DNA from: Owenia fusiformis | Lineage: Eukaryota; Annelida; Polychaeta; Sabellida; Oweniidae | NCBI GenBank assembly: GCA_903813345.2 | Contig: CAIIXF020000003.1 | Span: 32,117,151-32,181,150 of the forward strand | Direction: 5' to 3' | Length of the DNA stretch: 64,000 nt | In this document: piece after piece, positions 56,801 through 64,000 of the stretch | How positions within the stretch are numbered: position 1 is the first letter of the stretch | Layout of the letters: each line of letters begins with the position of its first letter | Notes under the pieces: model-generated | Told to the model about the DNA's origin: nothing | The model's input: only the letters and a program-made list of their open reading frames with translations | Database searches by the model: none | Translations under genes and position numbers: made by a program

Positions 56801-59634
56801 AGTGTATTTCCAAAAAGATTTAGTCACACCATAATTACATTATGTTCAAGATTACAAAAGCAAAACAAAAGTAATTCTTCAAAATGACAAATTATTTCAA
56901 ATTTCTAGTGATGCCATTACAGTTTAAAATATTGGAAAACATTTAAATCATGATGAAAATAGGCCTAAAGCATTGCAATGAAATGCCAATATTTGAAATC
57001 ACAAATTCACTACACATTTGTGTATCTACGTAAAATGTTCTACTGCCTGGCCCTGCAAATTTGTGAAGCAACTGAAATCATTTAAATTATTGAGACAAAA
57101 ATTCTGAGACAACTGCCTTGGTTACTTAGATGTGGACACTAGATTGAACAATGTGAAGTAAAACTAGTTAGACAGTTGGCATCAGGTAAATGAAAGAATG
57201 TCAACTCACACTTTGGTGGGATCTTCCTCTTCCTTTATCTCATCCTGGACAGCTGGAACATTTTTCTCACTTGTTACATCATCAGTTTTGAATCTGCGTT
57301 GATGCTGGAGCACCAGATATACAGCACCTCGACCATACTCTGATGCAGCGATCTACAGTGCCATGTAATCAAAGACATAGATGTAACATGCTCTAATGGT
57401 GTTAGGTAGTATATTAACACATGATTTACCTATTTCAAAGGCTGGACTGATCTGATATATATCAGAATCAGCAGTGCTTTCAGTAGGCTTGTCCAAAAGT
57501 GCTTCCCTGGGACGGATTGATTTTCCAAAATTGCGTCCCCATGAAAAAAGGTTGCCGGGAATTCATAATCACATTTTTTGCACTGAACGAAAAAAATTGA
57601 TGAAAGTTTGTATCAGTTTCGTTTTTTTTGGCCCAGATCAGTGTTCTACACACTTCTAGTAGGTCATTGAATGATGCAGATACCTTCATTTGAAAGAGAT
57701 GACTAATATTCAACCACTAAATACCATTTTTCTTTGTGTATTTCAAAGCAATTTGCTATTGATTTTGATCGCCCAGAAAGTTTCACTTGGAGCAATCTCC
57801 GTGAGGTTCCATTTTTGGTTCAGTTTTTTGCGCATGCGCAACAAATCCAGCAATTTGATTAGTTGAAATTATTAAGACGCATGCGCGATTAATATTCGCG
57901 GCCAATCATAGGACTCGTACCGATTACCGCTCAGATATCAACTACTAGTGATTGTCCTATCACATACCTCGTACTATTTTGATCTATTTTGAAACTCCGA
58001 AAGAAAATTTTATTTCTTTTAGAAATAGAATATCTTTCGTTTTATTGAGCGGATTTTGACCAAATAAAAGACTGGAGGTAAGATCTTTATCAATACATTC
58101 ATCCAGAGTTGATTTTTTTTATATGACCTCAGGGTTCTCACCAGGAAATTTTTAGACCCCGGAATTTTAGCGGTATTGTGACTACTTTTTTTTCGCGGTA
58201 TCGCGACTACTTGTCCCCCATATGAGATCAGAGATATCCTATTAGTATACTTTTCAACATACTTCTTAAGATTATCTTGCTATTTAGAACCCAATGTTTA
58301 TTTCTAAAAGGTTTCTGACTTCCTATGTCTTGTTTGTATCCAGTTTTATGTTTTTTCTCAAGAGTTTTACCACAAATAATGTGACAAAAATGTAAAATTA
58401 GACTCTGGAAAAAAACACTTTAGACTCCGGAAAAGCAATTAGACTCTGGAGCAAGAGGGTTTTAAGGCATTAGACTCCAGAGAATCTCCGGAGTCTAAAA
58501 GCCTAGTGAGAACCCTGGACCTGCACTGTGTCCAAGTGACCCCTCATTTTCATTGTTTGGGGTCCCTAAAGTAAAAACCGGGTCCTCTCCATTATGGGAC
58601 GGCGTTAATGAAAGCACAGCAATCAGTTAGCAGCCTTTGACAATAGGTAACACATGTTAAGTGCAGGTGGTGTTTCTGTATACGACGCAGCCCAATAACC
58701 TGTACATATACCTCAGCGATTTGTCATTAAATTTAGAGGCAACAAGAGAATGAAATGGTGAAAGACACTGCTAAAAGCAAGCAGAAAGGGACCAGAGGAC
58801 ACCATTGCAGTGTCTAAGGATATGCATGGCTAAAGAAGAAGAATGTACATGTAGGGATATCATGTCACAGTACATGTCAGTGGCGTAGCGTCGTTTACGC
58901 AAAGTACGCAAATGCATCAACTGGAACAATCCAATGTTTATCTGAATATTTGGAAATTCTAAATTTCTCAAGTTTTAATAAGCAAAGCCATTGTTCAACC
59001 TTATCATTTCGTATCTTTGAACAGGTTTCAACCATAGAAATTAGGTGTTTATTTTAGTCCCGACATGTCATTAATGATTCTTTCAAATTATACTCTCATA
59101 ATTTTTCTACAAGACTTATAACATGGGCTTTCAACTAGACTTATGAGTAAATTTCAAGTGGAAATGAATGCGTATCGGGTAAACCCCCCATCCCAATTTT
59201 GGAATTTTGCGTCCCCTAGTAAAATTGCCACGCTACACCACTGCATGTATAAGGTAGAGTGTGCTATTTCGGTTCAATAGAGTCTAGCCTAAAATGCTTG
59301 ATTATTTCTATCCAGTTTTAACATCAGCATATACACCCCACAACAGGATAAACAGTTGCCGTTTATAGCAAGTATAAGTCGATTGGAATTTGGAAAATAT
59401 TTGACGCGATTGTGAGTTGGATTGGCATTTGGAAACTGAAAAAATCCGAGGTCTGAAATTATTAAACACAAACTCATTATATTTACACAATTAATAACTC
59501 AGTTATAACTGTACTCAATTTAAGATATATATGTTTTGCATTATTCAACAGCTCCGTTTACTTACATTATGGTCGGAGCGCTTGATAATTCGTTGAAAAG
59601 CTGTGAAAAGTGGTCTTCTGCAAAAGTTGGCCAT
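53508..59634 (-). CDS. TMEM143: TMEM143 homologue (DUF3754), six exons
   Basis: Minus-strand exons are 59634-59566, 57352-57210, 55734-55575, 55187-54993, 54751-54124 and 53824-53508. They join in phase to 503 residues; human TMEM143 is about 460. The N-terminus (MANFCRRPLFTAFQRIIKR) is basic and amphipathic, like a mitochondrial presequence. ERFIPLTRW, LFDPINPDKDT, LVSVNPDKYDILRFWALGRE and the two hydrophobic segments (VTSAGIASFGILAKAVTYLA and TLIMTGVTGLIGFRAW) match the TMEM143 family. The known protein is a mitochondrial membrane protein without an assigned activity. It is head-to-head with GINS2. The last intron seems to use a GC donor. Intron 1 carries two MITEs. Confidence 0.92.
54124..54751 (-). 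CDS. TMEM143: TMEM143 exon 5 (membrane segments)
   Basis: It begins VSVNPDKYDILRFWALGRE and holds both predicted membrane helices and the helical ALLTHLVDRAEDETYKEALL stretch. It ends LPAEL plus G. The following intron bases are GCAAGT. Only this GC donor (not the GT four bases on) keeps the frame with exon 6. Confidence 0.9.
54993..55187 (-). CDS. TMEM143: TMEM143 exon 4
   Basis: Phase 0 at both ends (TTTTCCAG acceptor, GTATGG donor). It encodes SLFDPINPDKDT, then NRRERLDNEFWLLQKL and HIVEKALTEHTASEGVL. Confidence 0.9.
55575..55734 (-). CDS. TMEM143: TMEM143 exon 3
   Basis: It enters in phase 2 after CTGTTTCAG and leaves in phase 0 at GTATTG. It encodes ERFIPLTRWSIFRYMMQQ, KDFLSEEERKKFEEFSGHL and ENKFLGIRQELK. 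ERFIP is a hallmark of the family. Confidence 0.9.
55985..56050 (-). repeat. Dispersed repeat, copy 3 (inverted, partial)
   Basis: CCAAAATTTCTTTCAAAACCATGCA is the diverged inverse of the TGCATGATTTTGAAAGAATTTTTGG block at 6487-6512. The G/C-rich flank (GGAGGGGGTGG) suits the same family. Confidence 0.5.
56051..57209. other. TMEM143 intron 2, remainder
   Basis: Noncoding, AT-rich, no exon or clear repeat recognised. Confidence 0.5.
57210..57352 (-). CDS. TMEM143: TMEM143 exon 2
   Basis: 47 codons plus 2 nt between CACTGTAG and GTGAGT (minus). It encodes IAASEYGRGAVYLVLQHQRR and an acidic linker ending KEEEDPTK. The linker is variable in the family, so this exon is less certain than the others, but both phases fit. 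Confidence 0.82.
57353..58129. other. TMEM143 intron 1, near exon 2
   Basis: No exon was recognised. The ORFs near 57474-57713 on both strands have no family signature. Confidence 0.45.
58130..58517. mobile_element. MITE with CAGGGTTCTCACCAGG ends (388 bp)
   Basis: The inverted ends CAGGGTTCTCACCAGG and CCTAGTGAGAACCCTG are flanked by a 5-bp repeat GACCT (58125-58129 and 58518-58522). The interior has repeated AGACTCYGGA motifs (58400-58495). No coding content. Confidence 0.78.
58518..58877. other. TMEM143 intron 1, between two MITEs
   Basis: Nothing was recognised. Confidence 0.45.
58878..59243. mobile_element. MITE with CAGTGGCGTAGCGT ends (366 bp)
   Basis: CAGTGGCGTAGCGTCG at the left is matched by the inverse of GCCACGCTACACCACTG at the right. 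The flanking repeat is CATGT (58873-58877 and 59244-59248), 5 bp, like that of the MITE at 58130. Noncoding. Confidence 0.75.
59566..59634 (-). CDS. TMEM143: TMEM143 exon 1 (start, presequence)
   Basis: 23 codons from ATG (minus, 59634-59632) to donor GTAAGT. It encodes MANFCRRPLFTAFQRI and IKRSDHN, with five Arg/Lys and no acidic residue before the Asp near the end, as in a mitochondrial targeting peptide. An in-phase junction with exon 2 supports the start. Confidence 0.85.
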
Positions 59635-59815
59635 ATTTATGCGCAGCTTTTCTGCACAGGAAGTAGGAAATGACCTTCACCTATACATTTTCCCGGGAAA
59701 TTTAGAAATAAACACAACAACAATGTACCTCTTTTATCACTAAATCACTCTGTTTTAGCAAATGTATATTGTACAAAATTTTGACAAAATTTTCATAAAC
59801 TATTGAAGCATCAGA
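59635..59815. promoter_or_regulatory. Bidirectional promoter between TMEM143 and GINS2
   Basis: The two start codons are divergent and 181 bp apart, so both promoters and 5' UTRs must share this stretch unless upstream exons exist. It contains CAGGAAGT (59657-59664), an ETS/GABP-type site common at promoters of mitochondrial and cell-cycle genes, and the palindrome TTTCCCGGGAAA (59689-59700), which resembles E2F or STAT-type sites. No TATA box is evident. Confidence 0.7.
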
Positions 59816-59923
59816 ATGGAGAATTTTAGACTTATGGATCCAGCAGAAGTTGAGTTTTTAGCTGAAAAAGAAATGGTCCAAATTGTACCAAATTTTTCTC
59901 AGGACATCATTTATTTGATTGGT
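59816..59923 (+). CDS. GINS2: GINS2 exon 1
   Basis: It runs to donor GTAAGT in phase 0. It encodes [36 protein letters not shown]. Either ATG (59816 or 59834) could start translation; the second aligns with other animals. Confidence 0.93.
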
Positions 59924-62900
59924 GTAAGTACTGTTTCTTTACTTTTTGTTTAAAATATACATATATATATATATATTTAAAAATACTCCCCTCAAGCCTT
60001 GATGTGTATTTTAATTTGTTGTGAATTATTTTAGGAGATCTCCTCTGCCATAAGCCAGCTGTCCGCTCCAAGGCTGCCATCAAGTGGTTTGCGACAGCAA
60101 ATCAAGCTGTTCCATTTTCGGCATCAGAAAAATCTTTACAGTCTATGATTCTTATTCTATCTTCTCAGTTTTGAGGATTATTACGTCATTCTATGGTGGC
60201 GTAGCGACTAAGGTCCTGGGTACGATTCCTGCACAGGGCATTTAATTTATCAAACTTTCATTCATGTCTGTACTCTCTGTATATTGCTTGTAACACTGTG
60301 CTGTGCAGTTGGCCATTTCCCAGAGGTGGCCTCGGGTCTTTACAGTAACAATTATTTTAATTTTAGGGATGTTATCTCAGTTTCTCCAATCAGATATCAA
60401 GGGCCAGTTATATTGACCAATAAGAATTATTTGTATTTTCTAAAAATATTGAATGGCCTTTCTTGAGTCAGGATGATTGACCCAAAGAGTTTACCATTTT
60501 GATTGTATTGCAAATTTGACCAATTTGATGCACACGGTTCAATTCTAAATAGAATATAACTTAGAGACCAAGACATTTGTTATAGGATAAGTTGATGAAA
60601 ATGTGACCCGGTGTTATTTATACATGTGTATATGACTTGATTAGTTAAGTCCATAATTTAAGATGTGAAATTAAAGGAGCAAATTTTGAATTTATTCTCT
60701 ACAGACCTTGTTGCCCCTTTAATAGGCTTGGGGAGGACAGCCTGTTATACATGTATGGTTTATCGTATGATAGCAATATTACTTTACCCCTCTCATGATT
60801 GAGTTTGTAGTCTGGTTTAAATTGTTTTACAGAGCCTTTATAATGAGTGTAATTATTCTGTTTATCAATTGTCTCTTACAGGGTGAGATAGGACCTTTTA
60901 ATCCCAGTCTGCCTGTTGATGTACCACTATGGCTTGCAGTAAACTTGAAGGAGAGGCAGAAATGTAGAATTAATGCACCACAGTGGATGGATATAGGTAC
61001 ATATTAAATCAGCACTTTTCTATTTGTCGAGTTATGGCTACATGCTAATGTCAGTTAGAGTATAGGTTGTACTTCAGTGGATATGGTTCTTTGAGAAACT
61101 GTCCATTAACAAATTTTCAATTTTATTGCAGAACAACTTGAAGCCAAAAAAGAAGAAGAAACAGAAGCCCAATTCTTCACAGAAATGCCCAGTCCTCATT
61201 ATATGGAGGTCACGCAATTGTTACTGAAATGGTATGTCAAGTCTTTATTCTATTAGTCTCATTGTTGTCACTAAATAAATGAAGTCTAAATGGTACATGA
61301 GGTCCTTACAGGGCAAGCAGACTTTAAGATATACCTTTAATTTCCACCATTAGTGATCTGTGCTTGTCTTAGCATGTGAGTCTCATAATCAAATTACCCT
61401 CCCAAATTTTAAAACCATTTTCTCTTACTAAAGAAATTTCTTAAATTACTGAGTTCAAATGACTAGCCTTAACCTTTTAATACAGTAGACTTTCAGACAT
61501 GTAAATACCGTTAAACCCTTTGATTTACTTCAGTGCGCCTGAGATCCCTAGGGCCGATGAAATGAGGACACTGGTGAAAGATATCTGGGATCTACGGATG
61601 GCTAAATTCAGACGGAGTATAGATCTTCTTGTAAAAAGTGACCACACACATGCAAAGGTGCACCATTTATTTGATATTTTGTTAATTACATGTGTATTCT
61701 TCTGTCCTTCTACCCATCCATCAACAATTTTTTGATATTGAAAATTGAAATGAGTCTGAATAATCTATTTCTTGTGAAATCATTTTAGGATATTATATTT
61801 TGCATATTTTGCTATGATATATTGGATATTATAACTTCTGAAGTTGAAGTTGAAGTTTTTATGGTAACGGTTGCTATTTGTCTCAATAATTTTTTAATAA
61901 TTGTAACATCATTGAAGTTTTATATTGTAACAGTTGCTATTTGTCTCATTGTTATGTAATAATTAATTATTTCAGTTAGATTCAAATATAATTTTATTTC
62001 TGAAGAAGTAGGATGGACATCCTATACGAAATGTCAAAAGAAAATTAAATATCTCTGAGAAAGAAAATCAACAACTAATAATAAACTTCTGAACAGTTTT
62101 CCAATTTCCTCTCATGACACAATTGAAGCACGAGTTTGTTTAAAGGGTGACGCATATCGTTTAGCAAATCGAACGCTCGTTTCTGGTGTTGCTCAGCGTT
62201 TAGTATAAAAGGCCCGATCCCGGAATAATACTCAAGGGTTCACATGTTCGAGGTCGTTGTGTCAACACCTCTAACTGTTATATAGCATAAGTATATTATA
62301 GATCGTCACACATTTATAAAAAGGTGATTTTTATTTTGACAAATCAATTCCTCATTTATGGGTGAAGTTTCAGGATCTTCTATTTGTGTATAATAAGGAA
62401 AAATTGGCATCTAAATTTCCCCATAACGTAATAGCACACAGCTCGGCATATGAAATATCCTACAAATGAAACAAAGCAGTTCTAATACAAGGATTTATAT
62501 TGGCTGTTGTACATGTATTCTTTGAACGCAATCACTCTTTGGATAACGTTTTCAAAACCATTATAAACGGATTACTTTATCTCAAAGACAATTTCAAAAA
62601 CTGGATTTTACAGAACTCCCCTTATTTCTTAAAAATGGACTGATCCAGTTGATTCCCCTGGAGCCGCCATATTGTTTTTATACGGGATGCTAATCGGAAC
62701 CCTTTAAGCTTTCTATTCATATTTTTTTGTGTTATTTTTTTAGGTAGGCCAGATTAGAATATCTAGAAAGTCTAAAATGCCAAATTACCATATTATATAA
62801 TTATTAGTGTCAGAATAATCCCATTGTTAATATATCAGTTTCAATATAATATCATTTTCATGAAGATATGAATGATGAGTTTGAATTTCTCCATTTCAGG

Positions 62901-63019
62901 TGAATCATCTTACCTTGATGGAGATAAACACAATGCGACCCTTTCTTACTAAAGCTTTGGACCAGATACACAGTCTAAGAACTAACACCCAAAGTGCAGG
63001 ATATATTGCACCTCAATGA
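59816..63019 (+). CDS. GINS2: GINS2 (PSF2), subunit of the GINS complex, five exons
   Basis: Exons are 59816-59923, 60882-60996, 61132-61231, 61534-61657 and 62900-63019, in phase, giving 188 residues (human 185). GINS2 is one of four GINS subunits that, with CDC45 and MCM2-7, form the CMG replicative helicase in the nucleus. [62 protein letters not shown] and [13 protein letters not shown] all match the family. The first ATG adds MENFRL before the usual family start (second ATG, 59834). The C-terminal [10 protein letters not shown] differs from relatives and lies in the first unit of a 35-bp minisatellite that includes the stop. Confidence 0.97.
59924..60881. other. GINS2 intron 1, with a possible tRNA-derived SINE
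   Basis: Around 60189-60240, TGGCGTAGCGACT followed by GGGTACGATTCC resembles tRNA A and B boxes, as in a tRNA-derived SINE. More GC-rich sequence surrounds it from about 60030 to 60345. No poly-A tail or target duplication was identified. The rest is plain intron. Confidence 0.4.
60882..60996 (+). CDS. GINS2: GINS2 exon 2
   Basis: [38 protein letters not shown]. Acceptor CTCTTACAG, donor GTACAT in phase 1. Confidence 0.96.
61132..61231 (+). CDS. GINS2: GINS2 exon 3
   Basis: [33 protein letters not shown]. It ends in phase 2 at GTATGT. Confidence 0.95.
61534..61657 (+). CDS. GINS2: GINS2 exon 4
   Basis: [41 protein letters not shown]. It ends in phase 0 at GTGCAC, a less usual donor. The open frame reads on into the intron, but exon 5 completes the family motif. 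Confidence 0.95.
61658..62899. other. GINS2 intron 4
   Basis: It holds a diverged ~65-70-bp tandem duplication (about 61850-61970, TTGCTATTTGTCTCA twice). No exon or transposon ends were recognised in the rest. Confidence 0.45.
62900..63019 (+). CDS. GINS2: GINS2 exon 5 (C-terminus)
   Basis: [31 protein letters not shown], then SAGYIAPQ and stop. The last nine codons coincide with the first unit of the downstream minisatellite. Confidence 0.95.
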   Translation: MNHLTLMEINTMRPFLTKALDQIHSLRTNTQSAGYIAPQ

Positions 63020-63425
63020 TCTTCCAAAGTGATGGATATATTGCACCTCAATGATCTTCCAAAGTGCATGATACATTGTACTTGAATGAACTCATAAAGT
63101 GCAGGATATATTGTACCTCAATGACCTTACACAGAGCAAGATATATTGCACCTCAATGATCTTCCAAAGTGCGGGATATGTTGCACCTCAATGACCTTAC
63201 ACAGAGCAGGATATATTGCACCTCAATGATCTTCCAAAGTTGCACCTCTATGACCTTAAAAAGTTCAGGATAAGTTGCATCTCGATGATCTTATGAAGTG
63301 CAGGATATATTGTACCTCAATGACCTTACTAAGTGGAGGATATATTGCACCTCAATGGATTCACTAAGTGCAGGATACATTGCGCCTCAATGACCGAACA
63401 AGGTGTAGGATATATTACACCCCGA
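62990..63425 (+). repeat. 35-bp minisatellite overlapping the GINS2 stop codon
   Basis: The unit has AAAGTGCAGGATATATTGCA and CCTCAATGATCTTCC, with variants using CCTTACACAGAGC. About 11-12 units are present. The first unit supplies codons AGT GCA GGA and so on through TGA of GINS2. One further unit lies at about 63608-63665, beyond an insertion. Confidence 0.93.
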
Positions 63426-63434
63426 TGACCTTAC

Positions 63435-63605
63435 ACCCCCAAAATGCAATCCGATTTTTGACGCCGTTTCGGCACCAAATGGACTGACTAGTCCGGTAGC
63501 AAATTTTGGTGTCAAAAGGTTTCGGTGCCGGGACGGTGTTGAAACAGTGCAGGAACAGTGCCGAATTTTTTCGATGCCGAAATGCCGTCGAATTATATTG
63601 GCTGT
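63435..63605. mobile_element. GC-richer insertion in the minisatellite
   Basis: About 170 bp containing TTTCGGCACCAAA and its diverged inverse TTTGGTGTC, plus TTTCGGTGCCG. It separates the main array from the last unit. It is possibly a small MITE; ends and target duplication are not clear. Confidence 0.4.
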
Positions 63606-63894
63606 GTACTAAGTGCATGATACATTGCACCTTAATGATCTTCCAAAGTGTATAATATATTGCACAAATTATTACCTTTGTCATAACCAAAGTTACCTTT
63701 ATGTCAGTTTTGATTCTGCTGAACTCTCACATTTTGACTCTTAGATCATCTTTCATAAAGGCATTGAGGGTTCTTTAAGATCTTTTTCATGGCCTTTTAT
63801 GGGAAAGATTGAAGCCAAGGTCAATCCCTTTTCATTTTTGCGAAGTGAAACAAAACACAATATTATCTCTTCCTCTTTATTTAGAGCTGACTTC

Positions 63895-64000
63895 TAGTTT
63901 ATAATTGCACAATTGATGAAGCAACAATGGAATTTCCAGAGTTCCAAGATTGGTATCGATGTGGTGAACTTTTTGAACACATGCTTCTCTTAAATCAGTG
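63895..64000 (+). CDS. Possible first exon of another gene, cut by the window edge
   Basis: An acceptor-like TCTTTATTTAG ends at 63894. An ATG with a strong context (AACAATGG, 63927) opens a frame MEFPEFQDWYRCGELFEHM, LLLNQ that reaches the edge. I do not recognise the protein. Upstream of the ATG all frames are closed, so this would be the start of a coding region. The short length makes chance likely. Confidence 0.25.

Overview
This is a window of an animal (metazoan) nuclear genome, most likely a marine invertebrate. It is AT-rich, genes are split by introns with normal splice sites, introns are long, and MITEs, minisatellites and an LTR retrotransposon fill most of the space. Lineage is an inference: the gene set fits a lophotrochozoan or an invertebrate deuterostome, and nothing visible settles it.

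Layout. 1-3.3 kb: upstream sequence with a decayed mariner-like element. 3.4-41.0 kb (+): a seven-exon KIAA0513 homologue (673 codons as assembled by reading phase). Its introns hold a 447-bp hAT-like MITE, a ~470-bp tandem repeat block, a 2.6-kb satellite of 49-bp units, a complete 5.4-kb non-autonomous Ty3/gypsy element (19357-24783, minus), a 9-bp-TSD DNA transposon and a ~6.7-kb inverted repeat. 41.0-44.1 kb: probable 3' UTR with an 882-bp hAT-like insertion and a 31-bp minisatellite. 46.8-51.6 kb (+): a four-exon EF-hand protein of sarcoplasmic calcium-binding protein/calexcitin type, with a 3.4-kb tandem array in intron 2. 53.5-59.6 kb (-): TMEM143 homologue, six exons. 59.8-63.0 kb (+): GINS2/PSF2, five exons, head-to-head with TMEM143 across 181 bp.

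The most unusual theme is tandem duplication across exon boundaries. KIAA0513 exon 4 is preceded by seven partial copies of itself, each with its own splice acceptor. Intron 2 of the EF-hand gene carries about 24 copies of a 145-bp unit made of a MITE end, the intron tail with acceptor, and the first ~45 bp of exon 3. The KIAA0513 exon 2 donor is duplicated in frame. The stop codon of GINS2 lies inside the first unit of a 35-bp minisatellite.

The genes do not form one pathway: GINS2 acts in DNA replication, TMEM143 is a mitochondrial membrane protein, the EF-hand protein is a Ca2+ buffer or sensor, and KIAA0513 is poorly understood. From memory, KIAA0513 and GINS2 are also near neighbours on human 16q24.1, which would make this an old linkage.
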